A stretch of 64,000 bases of DNA from Favolaschia claudopus (taxonomy: Eukaryota; Basidiomycota; Agaricomycetes; Agaricales; Mycenaceae). The notes below the pieces were generated by a model that was given only the letters and a program-made list of their open reading frames with translations, searched no databases and was not told where the DNA came from. Every line of letters begins with the position of its first letter. The stretch's first letter is position 1. The stretch lies in contig JAWWNJ010000089.1 of assembly GCA_037176885.1 (NCBI GenBank), forward strand, positions 1 through 64,000, in the 5' to 3' direction. Shown here piece by piece: positions 24,295 to 38,417 of the stretch. The position numbers were made by a program, and so were the translations under genes.

Positions 24295-25166
24295 TCATTC
24301 AACCCATAGCCCATGCTTCTTGTGCCAGCCCTCGAGCGAGTCCGGAGGATACTTGTCATATACTTCTTTTGTCCCTTCAGGAAGCCGGACGTAATCTGGT
24401 TTGCTACCCATGAGCGCGCAGGACTGAATTGAAAAAGTGAGTCAGTATGAGTTCAACGAATAGATTTCCGTGCGAAAGGAGGCAGTAAAGGAAGAGCTCA
24501 CAATCATCTTGGGCGTCTCCAGCGGGGAGTCGATGGCAGAGGCAAAGGGGTGGACTAGCTCCGGCCTAGACGTCGGGGCGTTCATTCAGTTCACCGAAGA
24601 CAAAGTGCTATTGGTGCGAAGGACACCGAACAGCGCCAGGACAACAAGTAGCTTACCACTCGCTGTCGTACACCCAAAGCATAGCTGAGCACTTTGAACA
24701 GAAGTGTCTTTCGGAATGTGCAACATATTCTTCCGGCGTATCTCGATTCATCACCGCATTATAAATGCTGCAGTGCTTGATCGTTAGTATTGCGCAGATA
24801 ATAGAAGGAGATATAGGCCCAACTGAATAAATTCCTGTCCCTTTTCGACTTTGAGGGTCTTATGGAAGCCTCCCAAGTTGATCGATCCGCCCACACCGCC
24901 AACTTTTCGGCAAATCGAACAAACGCAGAGCTATAATGGGGATTCAGTATCGAGTGAAGATCGAGACAGACGAGAAGACAGGGTATGCGAGGGGTTAACT
25001 CAAAGACGGAGCTTTCCCCAAACTCGCCACCGATAAAGACTTGAAAGGAATCTACTATCACCGAACTATCACGATTGAAACTTACTTGGTAAGGAACAGC
25101 GCTGCTTGACTGGAGAGAGAACCGGACGGCACCACAGTGGCAGCTTCCTTTGAGCTCGACGGGCAT
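24295..25166 (-). CDS. GFA/CENP-V domain protein
   Basis: A small zinc protein of the glutathione-dependent formaldehyde-activating (GFA, PF04828) superfamily. Members act on small-molecule glutathione adducts or have unknown substrates. The ATG is at 25166 and exon 1 encodes MPVELKGSCHCGAVRF. Later exons supply LCVCSICRKVGGVGG, NLGGFHKTLKVEKG, MNRDTPEEYVAHSERHF, CSKCSAMLWVYDSEW, PELVHPFASAID and the C-terminus CALMGSKPDYVRLPEG to HGLWVE. All seven zinc-binding cysteines of the family are present: C-x-C near residue 9, C-x-C-x2-C in exon 2, C-x2-C in exon 3. Introns have GTAAGT-type donors. Length (about 170 residues) is normal. The shared domain does not fix the substrate. The gene appears intact. 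Confidence 0.88.
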
Positions 25167-28100
25167 ATCGATAGAGCAGAATTGCTGGTGGAGGGGTGAA
25201 GCAAAGTAGTAATGACTAAGGAACTGACTCCGCAGTCGATCGGCAAGCGCCGGACGTCAAGAGCACGTGCAGCCACTTGGTCCGTGCACGATTTCGAACT
25301 CCGATCCCTATATAAGCTGGGCGTGATCGCAAATTTTCCTCTTCAAGGAATGCCACGCTGGTTGTCGTAGACTCTTCCACCGCCAACACAGTGCCAATTG
25401 ACTCTCCGAGTCACTTCATGTCCTTCGCGATTAACCCAGTCTTAGGAAATATCGCCGGCGCCGTTTTCTAGGCTGCGGTATGTCGACTTTACGCTGGTAC
25501 ATTTATCTTTCTGGGTGGGAAGTGGGAGGAAGGGGTGAATGATATTGCTCTTGAGTCAAGTGAGTGCCTTTGATCTCTTACTTCAGCCGCGGGGGCGCTT
25601 TGTGTCGTTGTTGGGCATGGGTCGATGAGTGAAAAATATAAACTGATTTAATGAGTCGGATCCATTTATATGGAGTTTGACGACGTCTTATTCATTGATG
25701 AGACCCTTCCCCGTTTTGTTTCGTCTTCTGTGTCGATTTTCGTGGACATCCGCTGACGTTCGCTTCCCTCTAGATTTTTCACGTCAAGAAATGTTAACTA
25801 CGTAGTCGTTCGTGCCTTATTGCAATAGATTCGCTTTCAATTAAAAACACATCTACTGTGCCTGAGCGTCGTTCGACATTCAAAAAGTACTTACTCGAGT
25901 AACGTCGACTCTCCAACGCCAACGCTGACTGCAACTCTGACATGTCGAATACAGTCAAGTCTCCAACCCTGTTGGCTTGAATTTCGTCCAGCTTGTCAAA
26001 GGTCGAAGCTGGGACAACGCTGGTTCCGTTTCAATTGAACCCTAACCATTCATTTCAAGTATCGACGGACAATTGTCGGATCTGTCCAAGTTTGAAGTCC
26101 GCCGTTTCTGCTTCCGCCCTCGGTTCATGGAGTCAGGTAACTAACCGGCTGGAAACGATGCGAGCATGCGGCCCACTTTGAAACATTCACCTCGGTCCGT
26201 CGCTGTCCGTCGGGTCGTTTATCAACCGATTGTCTCCACCCTGAACCTGAATTCGTAGTGAGTCAACGACGGCCTTCCAGATCCAGCAAGGCATACAGCT
26301 GCACTCGATCTCTGAAGTTGCGCGCGTTGCCGATTTCAACACTGTAATGCTCCTACTCTGTTACTAATCCTTGTGCACGGTGCCATTCTCATCCGTTCGT
26401 GAGCGGAGGCGAGCGAGTCAAATTTGCTTCTGCTGACGTGCAATATGAGCTCAGGAAATCTTTGGACGGGTATTGAGAGTTCTGGAGTTGTATGACCAAG
26501 GATCCCACGCAGATCATGAGGACTTGGAGAATATCCGTTTGACTGATTCGATTCACACAAAGCTTCCCAGGGCTCAACGCCTGAATTCTGATGCAGGTGA
26601 AGTGCGATTGTATGGCGATGTACGGCGGACAGGAAGTTACTATTGGAAATTTCAATGTCCATAGCCGAGATATCTGAATTCTATACACAGACAGGGTTTG
26701 ACCTCGCTCAAGTCACCGGAGCCTGGGATCTCCACAGCTCTCTCTTTTCAACCAATGTATGAAATTTGTGTCGCTTGAATTCTGCCCGTATTGGCTAGCC
26801 ACACTTACGAAGCAAATCGAAGGAAGAAATATTCCGCAAGGTATGCATTTTCCGGATTCGTTCAAATTTCCTGCGCTGCGGGAATCAAGATGCATAGACG
26901 ACGAGGCTGAACAGGGGACCACAACACCGAGTATGCCAAATGATACTTACCTCCTCTCGATGTGTTAGGAGGTTCGCCCTGCAAGCCATTAATATTCAGT
27001 TCAGATCATGGGAAGACGGACAGGTGCATCATTCCCAAGGAACTTCCTGAATTGTACGAGTTGAACGTCGAACGCTCATTATACCTCGAGAAATATCTGC
27101 GCGTTTGAAATCTCTCCTTGCTTTCTCCTCTCTCTCCGTACTGCGACTTCCTCGATAGCTGACCAAGAAAGTTAGATCGCCTCAGAGACAATCAACATGG
27201 ACCGTGACTTGCTGTGAAACTGACGGGAAAGTTCCAAGATACGCCTGCCTAGACAGTGGACACCGCACTTACTCTTCATTCCTGAGCTGGGATGAGGCTT
27301 GTTGGCATCCCGACTCTAGCAGCCTAAATCGACCCCAATCAAAACAACCACCGCAAGAGAAGGTTGGATTTGGGTTGGATCCATCTTCTAGCTCGCCAAT
27401 GATTCCTCTAGCTATCCTTACATGCGAAGTCTTTTTCTTCAGGCTCGCGTCTCTCTGACTACTCAGAGAAGCGTCTAGCCCAAGTCTAGCCTCACTCGAA
27501 CCCTCATTTGCAATTCAGAGCGCCTCGCAGTATACTATTTCCGAGTCGATTGCGTATGTGCGCTCCTCGCACATTTTCAATGCTCCCGTATTTCTGTTCA
27601 TGCGACTATACAGCGATGCTCGTGAATACTTCGTGAATCCAACAAAGACACCATGCGAATCGATGCGATCCCACGTTTTTCAAGTGCTCTCGGAATCGGC
27701 GCTTTCCGGAATTTTGCCTTCCAACCCCTTCTGGCAGCAGTAACCAGCCTTGGTCGAGCTCGTGAAATCCTGCTAAGCAATATTGGATTTTGGATTTTCA
27801 GTACAAGACGGAACGACGGAAAAAAGGATGCCAAGTTGAAGCGAAGTGAATCCCTCTGACATCATGTTCCTGATAATTATTACAGCACCTCCTTTCTTTT
27901 CCGTGATTGATTCCGGCTTAACAATCGACAAGAGATTTGCACAATTGTATATTCGATATATAGTGTAAATACGCTATTGTACAGTTCAAGACTATCAATA
28001 CATTTGGGTTGTTTGGAGTAGCGGTAGGATCCCCCACAAATTATACGTCGAGTTGAATTCGAATTCGAACCTTTTGAGAGGTGTGAGCGGGTCCACCGCA

Positions 28101-28225
28101 GTCTATAGCGCACATCCATCGCCGACATTCTCTCCGCCGGATGGGGGGGTAGATTTTGTAGAATGGAACCGAGGAGCAAAAACACAGATGCAAGAAACCG
28201 AAGATCGGAAGGAAAACAAAACGGA
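25167..28225. other. Gene-poor stretch
   Basis: About 3.1 kb without a supported gene. Open frames are short and overlap on both strands. A two-unit telomere-like motif (AACCCTAACC) occurs at about 26038. The left end is the promoter side of the GFA gene. Confidence 0.5.
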
Positions 28226-31200
28226 TTACAGCGAAGAAGTCGAAATGGGCATCCGCGAATCATCAGGTGCGTGGAGGAAAGACGGAGCGGACCCCGACAC
28301 CGAGCTCTGGCCCTCCCCCATCCCAATGAAGGCTGGTCCAGACCACGAATTCTCCCACAGCGTCACCTGCGCAAGCCAGTAGAACGGCAGCGAGTTGCAC
28401 ACGAAGGATACGTTCCCGCCTGAAGCGTCAACACCATTGCCCTCAGCGCCATATGCGCTCATCGTCGTCGACCCCATCGACGCAGCCGCCTCGGGACTGC
28501 GCAACCACACTTGCAGCCAATTATCCAACGCGACCTGCGTGCGGAAGGAACTCTCCGTCGTCATCGTCCTCGATCCACCCGCCTGCGAATGCGCCCCGAG
28601 TGCGAAATTGAGAGAAGACGAAGACCAATTGTCCGTCGGCGACGGCCGAGGACGTTGGCCGAGAGAAATGTTGCGTAGGATGGTGTGGATGAGGACGAAG
28701 AGGCCGAAGGAGGTGAGGAGAGGGATATTGCTTGGGACGGGGTGATCGATGGCGGGCTCGCTGGGGTTGTGATTGGACGTCGGTGGCGTCGCGAGGACCG
28801 CGAGAGCGCTGCCCATGTTAACGCCATACATACGCCCGACACCAACCCCATAGGGACTCGGCACCTGGGCCGCGGACAGCCATTCCCGTGCGCTCGATGC
28901 GTTCCAGAGCTCGTCATCGCATGGTAAGGGTACGTTGAGTTCCGCTGTGGAGAAAAGTCCGAACCCGCCGCCTAGCGGTGTATTTGGCGATGCGGATGGG
29001 GAGTACGTGCATTGCGAGCAGTCGTGGATGTACGCGAGGAGGAGAGCACTTCAAGGAAAATTAAATGAGCAAACGAAGCAGAAAGAAGGAAATCAGAGGA
29101 GACACACCGTTTCGCAGTGGCGAACCAGGTCCATCCAACCCAGGCCGCCTGCAACGTATTCTCATCGTCGTCCACCCGCGCAGAGAAGATCCATTCCGGC
29201 GCAGTCCAAGATGCCACCTGCTGAATAAGTCCCGTTCGGCGGATCAACTGTGCACAGCAAAAGAGGAAAGGCCGTCATCAGCACATCAAATTCATCAAGC
29301 CAAACAAAAAAGGAGACAAGTCATTTCCCTCGCATCATCACATAGAGACGCGTCGCATCACGTCCATCACAGCACCAGAAGAAAAATGCCGCCCACACCA
29401 TCGCGACGCCGTCAAAGTCTTCGCATAGGAGCCATGCACCCCAATATCAAGATGAAACAAATGGACTCACTGAGACGAGCATGGCGTGGTGCTGCGGGTT
29501 CAAAGCCTGTGCCTGCGAAGCAGCTACCGCGATCCCTTCTTGCCCGTCGGTGGGGGAGTGGTGACTCGGTCCCTGACGTCGGAAAAGCTGTATTGTTTGC
29601 AGGAGGACAAGCGCAAGGATAAGGTCGATATCTTGATGTTGCTGATGCCCAGAAAGCACATTCGCGTTGGCGGCGGCGGGAGTAATAGTAGGGGTGTTGA
29701 GCTCGGAATCAGTTGGCGTCGTCGTCGTTGGCGTGCTTGATTTCGTCGTCGTGGCGTTGTACAACTGACAAAGAAAATCCCGTGTTAGAAATTTGAGATA
29801 TCAAGGGAAAAGGCACGAAAGAAAAAACGACGCGATACGACGTGGGTGACGCAGAACGATCATGCAAATTGGAATCAGACTCACCTGGGCTACCTCTCGC
29901 CCCACCTCCGCCATCGTAACCTCCACAAACGCCTCCGCCTCCGGCGTCGGGACGAACAGCGCGCCGCACGCGTAGAATGCCTTGGTCAAAAGCGGATGGG
30001 TCGACGACATATTCCAAGTCGGTGCGTGAATGATAGGGACCTGAGATAGGAAGCGAGTGAAAAATAGATGCACTAGAACAGATAAAAATAGCGTCAATAT
30101 CAGACCAAAAATATATCCGACGATGAGCGGAGACGCACGATAGACATCCAATACATCGGCTGCAACGCCCGCAGCGATTCCCCCCTCAGTACCACCAGCC
30201 CCCGACCCCGACGCCCCGCCGCGGAACAAGCCTTGCATGTCGAGTGGAGAGACGTAGTCGAGGGAGACGGTGGGTTGTGACATTAGGAGATTGCTGGTGC
30301 TGGCGGTGGCCGCGTTGCCCGAAATCGAGACCGAGACATCGTCGGGGGGATGCGATAATGATAATGGGGGAGGAGGCGGTGGGGGAGAAGGCGCGTGGTG
30401 ATGAGGGAGCGGGGAACGGATCAGGGAAGTGAAGAGATCGATGTCTGCCGCAAGGCTGAGAGCGACCTCATTCGTTATTGAGTTGCCGGCGGCTTTCGAA
30501 GATGGTGCTATTCCATCGAAGGAAGACGAGGAGGATAAGAGCGCCGAGGATGGGAAAAAAGAGTGGTGGGATTGGTCGTCGTATGGAGATATCGTCGACG
30601 ATAGAGCGCTGCCGGGTTCGTCGAAGGCACCGACGCCTCCCGGGAAGGCGGACGAGTAGTCGACGCCGAAGGCCTGCCGCTCTTCGAAGGACGTGCGGAA
30701 GTCGTCCGAACGAGGCGAGGACCGTCCAGACGAATACGAATAGTAGCCTTCCTCCGACGAAGACGAGCTTGACGCGCTGCTTCCTGCATCCGACAGAGCC
30801 GGCAGACTGAGGACGGGCGACGGTGAGCTTGATAATGGAGGCGAGCTGGCGCGCGAGCTACCCTCTTCTACCATCGCCAGCGCGGGAAGAGAAGAGATGG
30901 GGATTTTGGGGGAGGGAGTCGACGCCGCGGACGAATGGGACGATGAGGAGGAGTGTTTGCGGGATGCCTTCGACTTGTTGCGGGACTCTTCCGGGTCGTT
31001 CTGGAATACGCATTCGCGGCCGCGGGCGGTGCATTTGGCGCATGGATATTCGAGGTTACACTTGATTTTTGACTCTGCGCAGGACTGTGGGTACGGCATC
31101 ATCAGTGGCGGAAATAGAAATGAAAGGCACGACGCACCTCGCAAGACTTCCTCCGCGAACGATTCACACTTCTTTAACACGAACGCAGCTCTATCAGTGA

Positions 31201-31637
31201 TACCATCGAGGGTGACGAGGAGGACGACATACTGCCCGCATGTCCGTTTGTGGCGAGTGAGGAGGTCGCTCCGGGTGAATTCTGAGATGTGGCAGAGCTG
31301 GAGGGTTCGTGGATGAGCCCCGACAAGGTTTTATAAAGAAAATGGGAGCACTTACGTTGCATCGATGGAGTCTTTCATTGGTATCTATGGGAGTGCCAAG
31401 AGTTAGAAGCAGCGACCGCGATCCCGACGGCGACGACGTACGGGAGCGCAGATGCCGATTGAGGTGGGTGGTGCGGGTGAATTTTGCGGGGCACAGCGAG
31501 CAGTACTTGGTTTGCGGGAGGGAGGGGACGTTTCCCTTGTGAGCGCGCATCCTTGAGGTGTCCGAGTTGGTGGAGTTGTATTGAAGAAGGGCGTGAGTCG
31601 GCGACGGAGGCTGTTGTTGGATAGGGGCGCCAGTCAT
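28226..31637 (-). CDS. Transcription factor with two C2H2-type fingers plus Zn2Cys6 cluster
   Basis: A nuclear regulator. The best ATG is at 31637 (MTGAPIQQQPP). Finger 1 is YCSLCPAKFTRTTHLNRH. A short exon near 31362-31390 gives the linker HTNERLHRC, and the next exon gives the second finger (CNLC then FTRSDLLTRHKRTC, a C2HC type). In-phase splicing then yields NRSRRKSCESCAESKIKC and LEYPCAKCTARGREC, a perfect C-x2-C-x6-C-x5-C-x2-C-x6-C cluster. A long Ser/Pro-rich region follows. Then comes a Fungal_trans-like domain with FFTRFLSQVPIIHAPTWN and LLTKAFYACGALFV, and later LIRRTGLIQQVASWT, LAYIHDCSQCTYSPSASP and SSAREWLSAAQ. The last exon runs to the stop at 28226. The combined C2H2 plus Zn6Cys layout is known in fungal regulators. 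Targets are unknown. Confidence 0.83.
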
Positions 31638-34600
31638 GGAGGGAGAGAGAACATGAGACAACGAGGCGAAAGATACCGCTCGGTTATATATAATTGATAT
31701 TTAAGTAAAGCCTGCCATCCATACGATTCGATACGAATTCGGCGTTGACTAGAAGGGGAGTGAAGGCAACGTAACAAAATTTTGTGAAGGCACGAATTCA
31801 CTTCCGAAAACGTCTCTGATCCGGAAAATACCACCCATCACGTCGGTAGTGGAGCCGAGAGCCCGGGTTTGACGTTTTTGCACCGAACTTCGGCATACGT
31901 AACGCTATTTTCGTCCGCCGAGCACATATGGCATGCTCCTTATTTGTGCCTGCTGCGCACCCCGCGGGCCGGGATTACCTTATTTAGACTCTATTCGCGC
32001 AAATAGCGTGCAAGTCATTTGGAGCCGACGAATGTTTCAAGGCGATTTGATATCTCCCTCCAGCATCACGACCAAGACTCTAGATCATACCCCGATCTAG
32101 TCCAGAATTCGAATCGAGATTGCGAGATTTGCGTTAGAGTCGTCTTGCCACGGCACGCCGCGCATTGTTGACCTGGTCATCCATTTTTACGCTATTTCTC
32201 CCTCCTCCTTCACTCTAACTTACTTGCGCCGTCTCGTTACTGCTAATGACAAAATACCGTCTGCTTTTTATCTGATATTTTTGCCGCCGCCGCCACCTCG
32301 CGAGATAGGCATTCAATTGAATGAGAAGCAAAGCGCTTCTCCCGCTATCCACGGTCTTGTCATCTGGAGAGAGAACTCGGTCGTTTGCGGCCGTTGATTA
32401 TATGTAGTGAATAACAAGGGATTCTCCGATAGAGTTTGATGTTGGTGGTAATAATAATAAAAATAATAATAGGTAGTACGGGAGTTGGTGGCTGAATTAC
32501 CCCATGAACCTTTGGAGTAAGTAAAAGAAAGCGGGACGAGAACAAACTTCAAAATTACCTGTGGGCGTTCAAGTCGGGACGCAAGAGTTCTGCGGCATCG
32601 AATAGTTTCTCACAAGCTACTCACTTCTGTATCATACCAGCTCCTCCAATGCGACACGAATAGAAAAGTCGGAAAAAGAGCGCCTTGCACCGGTAATTCA
32701 TATACCAAACGCGGTCACTACAAAAGACAGACGTTGATATTAATTTCAACTCTATACCCATGAAATTCTTAGCACTGGAAACACCCGCCGAGCTACCTCG
32801 AAATTTTACCTCCCATCCCCAGATCCTCGCTCGACTGGCAGATATCATCCTGACCTGCAACATACCCGAACGGCGCGCAGCGCACCGGTGAATGTTGACG
32901 TCGACAACCTCGAAGCGCCGTTAGCGATTGATGTCATCATCCGCACGCAATAAGTAAAATGGGCGGCGCGGCGGCGTGCCTAACCCGATCCTCCGGCCTA
33001 GCGGAACCAAGACATCGCCAAGAGAGGAACGTTTTCTTTGACATTCGACAAGACAATCTCCAAGCTAATTTCCCACCGCAGCGGACGGAGGTGTCGGAAA
33101 CTTGCAAGTACCTATGAGAGACCTACGCAGCTTCAAAGCGAAGCAAGTACTTAATCGCGCCTAGTCTGGGCAGAGCGGGTCCGCTGATAACAAATTTATG
33201 GCCGTACGGTAGAAGGAGGAAAGAAGGACCGGAGCGCCCACTAAGCTCACAAAGGAAATGATCCACGACGGAGGCTTTTCTGATTGTTGTCGTAAAACTT
33301 GAGTATCGTTGTTCAGATAAGTTACACTCGGAAGAAGATAGATACTCAGATCGATATAGATAGCAGTTGGATAGTAGGGAATTTTTGGGTGGCCGGTGGT
33401 GTTGTGTTGACGGAAGAAAACACATAGAGGTGATGGCATGGCTGATCGCTGATTGCAACATCACAGATGCCGGTGAGCCGATGCGAGCCGTGGAATCGGC
33501 CTTTTCTTCTGAGGCAAATATAATACTAGTAGTTCCATTTTGAAAGCAGCTAGTTGCTCGTATTCACAAGCTACAGCTAGATTCTTTAGTTGAGCGCGGA
33601 AGTTCCTACTATCAGCGGAACACGACTCCCCCGGCGTTGCTGGCCGATATTTCCGCGCTTTTCAAAAGTCGAACATTGAACCAATTATGCTCAGATTTCC
33701 GAGTACCTGGCAAGGAAAATTGGGGCCCCGAGATACATTACTTACTATACTTACACTGAGCTTACAACCCATGTTGGCATTACCGAAACAATGAAGACGG
33801 AGACTGTGAGACAGTCATTATGAGCAGTCAGTAATTCGCTGTTCGTCAGTGGTACAGTTCCGAGCCGAAGCCGCAACAGTTCCGATCGCTCTAACCTATT
33901 CCGACTCCGTGTCCGAACCCTCGCAGTCCTCCGTGTACTTACCGTTTTGGTGTCCACTGCTTCCGAAACCTCAGCACGAAATCGAGGACCACAACAATAT
34001 TATGTATGACGTTCATGGATTGATAGTTGAAACACGAACGTTGCTGTAGGACAGATCGGACCAATACTTTCCGAGCAGACTTCCATCTGAAAGGAATTCG
34101 AATATTCTTCGCTCCTTCGCGGTCTTTTGGCGCTCTTTGAAGTAATAATTCTTATTGCCTATGCGCGCGAACAAACCGATGGATCTGCGTATGTATCAGC
34201 TCGAAGGTAACCGTCGACGGGCATCTGTCACGAAGTACGACACGAACGCACATTCCAGAGAAGTCAGTCAAGTAAGAACTACAATATTTCGGGCAAGGTA
34301 AAGAGGCGAGGAGGTAGCGAATATTATCTGAGTTGCATATTTACCAGCAGCTGACAATTCTGGTCTCCAAGTAGGCAGAAAAAAGGAGATTATTGGAAAC
34401 AACATACCGATGAATTACAGCGGTTGGAAAGGACGTCAAACGAACTACGTCCCCTTTTCTCGCCCGCGGTCCAGGGGTCAGAAGCTTGGGTGACATCTGC
34501 CACTGATCAGAAGCATACTCAGAGCAGTTAGACTAGTACTATACGATAGTATTCTACTCGGGGCTATCGGACTTCTTACTAGTTGAGCCCGAGAAAAATG

Positions 34601-37600
34601 TAGCTCTGATTCTACTGCGTGCATACTGCAGATATACCACAGTCGATTTAATCGCCGGTCGGTCTTTCCCCTGAGTGGACTTGATAGCACGCTTCGCGAA
34701 GGGGACTAACTCCGTTTCAGCTGCTCAGCTTCGAAGAGGGTAAGAAATTTTGGACCGGGACAGATGCAACACCGAGCTCTGATGGGACGCTTCTCAGACG
34801 GAGGATCGCGTAGGCCTTCCTTAGCGCGTCAAGCCAGTTCAGAGGTCTATTTGTACGCCGGTCGCGACTAGAAAGTTGCACAAGAAAAGCCAACTGTACT
34901 CCTAGTACGATGATTATATTAATTGATTTCGAGTTTGCATCTGTTCGTCACTTCCAACGACGAACACTCTGTTCGCAAAGAACCGAACGAGTGGGCGTTC
35001 TTGTGGAATCAAGTAGTTTGACTATTTGATTCACAGTTGGGTGTCATGGTCACTCATGAGTATTTTTTCTAGGGGTCTATATCTGACACGGCGGATGGTT
35101 GCACTCGAGATCGGCCGCACCGTGCTGCTCATCGGTGACGGGCAGTACTGCAATTTATATTTCATTTTCATACTCTCGGAAAACAGGGGGGAAGTATGCA
35201 CGGATCAACCACGCGACTTGCGCAGATCACTCGAAACGCCGTTCGCCAGCCGCCGGAAGTACCTTACTGAAGGTTTAGCTCTGTTTAGCTCGAGCCAGCA
35301 CTCAAATAAGCAGTGGATTTCCCAGGCAGTCGAGATGCCATTGTGCGCCCTGCGAATGCGTGTATGCAGATGTATGTTCTCCGCGCATCTTCATATTTTG
35401 ATTGCTGTAAAGAAAGGTCTGTAACCTTGGAGTCCGACGAATTTCAATCTTGCATACGAGTCGGAATCACTATTTATTCAATCCATCTTTGTCAGACCCG
35501 GACCCGACTCGGGTAGATCATCGTCCTGCCAAGGCTCGTGATTCTTGCGACGGCGAAACGGTTAAATTGTTATTTAATTTCCAAACCCTGGAGACAAAGG
35601 GAATTTCTGCCCCGAAACTGGACGGTAAGACTATGGTAAGTTCAGGTGAATTCGCGTTCCATCATAGAAATCCGAAAACGAGTTTCTCGACTTTCGCGGC
35701 AGATGCCGACAATGAAAAATGACGACGCTGAAATCTCGTGATCGCAAATCCTCTCCCACATTTGTAATGGAATTGGTAAGAGTTCAATTGGAAAGCCTCC
35801 GCGATGGACAGCCGGTGGGAATATAGATGCCTCTGATAATTAAATTCTGTGCAGTGTGAACCAAAACGAGGAGCGGGATTTTGATCCTCACCACCCAAAA
35901 AAGAAAGCGCCGTCCACCCGATGCAGCCAGTGGAAATAGATAGCAGAATTGAGCTGCCTGTCCTCCATGGACGTTGGCACCAAACCCATTCCCTCGCACC
36001 CTTTTGCCTCGTTCCTATCTGTCGACGAAAGAGGGTTGACGTGCACGCTGAAGGGTACTTACTTGTATTGGAAATCCCAGGCGCACAAACTATTTCACAG
36101 ATTACTCATACTTCACGGCAGGAGAACGAGCGCGACCTGATGTAACTTTTCCGACATTGATCTCCCAAAGTAAAATTCTCCATGTCTCCTGGGTTATATG
36201 TCCAAGCGGCTGAAATGTGCAGGGGGCGATTGAAGGGAACAAGCCGCGCAGATCTCGTTATTTCATTCAACCCTACGCATCCTGAGGGTTGAACAACACT
36301 CGCTTCTTGTTGTGGTTCCTCGGCGCGCCACGGCTCTCAACAAACTTGATTTCGTGATCTAATTCGCGGCTGCCGAAAGGGCCTGTATGATCCGAAATCA
36401 CGTACTTAGTTGGCCGAAATCTTAGTCGAACCAAGTTCGAACTGGGATTTTGGGCATTACATCCTGACAGACTAATTTAGGGGCAAAGAATTGGCCGGAA
36501 TAGGTTATATAGAGATCTATTTGCATTGCTGTCTTGGTCGCGGAGAAATTGAGTGCGCTTCTTTCGTAACGGAAGGAGCTTGGAAGGTTTGAGTGGGCAA
36601 AAATTCGGAATTCCTGTGAGTTTGGGGTCAAAATGATCTCCTAGATTTGTCAAGCTGTACTGTGGTGAGTCAACTAATTGGTGAGACTATGTCAGCCTAC
36701 GGGAAACAGGTAAGTACAATTAGACTCGCAAACATCCGACGGGCATCGAGTATTGAAACTGAACGTTCAACAGTAACTTGTGGTTTGATCATAGCATGAG
36801 GGTACGAACGTACAATGTGCAACAAAAGAAAACCGAACGAACAGTTTGAACTGTATCCACTAAACCTTCATTGCGGGCTTGAAGGTGGACTACAGGAAAA
36901 ACGGAGCGATTCGGGACTTGAATACGCGCCGTCGGGGTCCGCCAACCTTGCATCCCGCCTGCCGTCCATGTCGCATACGTCGACAAACGGCTAGTGGCTT
37001 GAATGAAGCCACGGTGGCGACGCTGCCGAGCTAGATATGCACGCGCATGGTCCCAGTTGCCATACGAATGTTCTTTCTTACGGCGGAATTAATTACAAGG
37101 TGAGATTTTATTCTTTAGGAAAGTTATTCAGTGAGTTTGTGACTGATGGACGGACATATCTTACGCAGATTCTTCATCAAGCGAAGCGGGAAGCTTGTTC
37201 TGATTGGCAAGAATGGAGAAACATTTTACTAGAGCGAGCAGAATCAACGATGAATCATTCCAGACACAACGCTTAGCGGTACGTTCACTCATCACCCAGA
37301 TTCTAACCACTGGTGATTGGTCCTTCCTCAATCGACATAGAGAGGCTCTACTTCGCCACTGTTTCATCAATTCTTGAGGCTATGTATGTTGAAAGAGAGG
37401 GGTTTAAGTTAGAGATGTACGACCTTCTCTTCTTGTTGGAAATCCTGCAGTTGTGCAGGTAGGAAGCAGAAGCGAACTTGTGCTCTTATCTTGAAAATGC
37501 TGTATGTCAGACGAGGTACAGATGCCCATGCGAAACAATTCCAGCGCAGGGCGTGGGGACCGAGATAGTCTGGTGTTGGAATTTCTTGTCCATACATGTG

Positions 37601-37819
37601 GTTCCATTCTCGCGGACATAGAGCATCACCGCCGCCTGTCGAGGAGAAAGCCTGAACTAAGGGTAGTTCGGGGCAGAAAAATTTCACCTTTTGCAACGTC
37701 AAGTTGACCGTGTGTATGGGGTCTTTACTATGTTTGAGCAGTGTTCACGGCAGCTGCAGCTGGCTAGAGCTTCATTCGCCGGCGATCCGCCGAGGGTGAC
37801 ACTCAACTGGAAGTAGCTG

Positions 37820-37949
37820 GCCTCGGTCGCACGTTGAGATTTAGATTCCTTCCGGTGGGGGTCATCCTAGTATATGAGTAATTAGCCTCGGTCACACGTT
37901 GGAATTTAGATCCATTTTGGTGGGGGTCATTTCAGCATGTGAATAGTTT
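37820..37949. repeat. 65-bp tandem duplication (two units)
   Basis: Unit 1 at 37820-37884 and unit 2 at 37885-37949 both begin GCCTCGGTC-CACGTTG and share ATTTAGAT and GGTGGGGGTCAT. They are clearly diverged. No open frame is repeated. Confidence 0.85.
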
Positions 37950-38417
37950 CAGTTGTTTCTCGGCCTCCCCGAACCAAAATTGAGTAGGAGTCAGCCACCG
38001 ACCGCTGAGAGGACACATAGATAAACCAAGCATGCTTTGATTCGAAGAAATTGAAACATTGACCTTCGGATTGCTCGAGAAACCAATCCGCATATCGTTT
38101 CCGCTCCCCCACCCTGCCACGCTATCGCCCACGGGGGTATGTACTCACCATTTGCGACCGAGGTCTCGCCCTCCCAACCAAGGCGTAGACTTCTTCCCAC
38201 GTTGATTCAATCTATTCATCGAAACAACATACGGCGTCCAAAATTTATATATAACGGAGAGAACGATCCATAGAAACTAGAAGGAATGATGTCCCAGTTC
38301 TGTCAAGCTTTGACAGGGCAGACGAAGGCTCGTATGTAACTCACTGTGTAGGTATGCACACCGAGTTATCACGTTGAGGATTCCGTCGGTCGGAGAGTCG
38401 GAGAAGCATCCTCAAAA

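Noticed and set aside
26037..26046. AACCCTAACC as an interstitial telomere
   Set aside because: Fewer than two full units; expected by chance in a 64-kb window.
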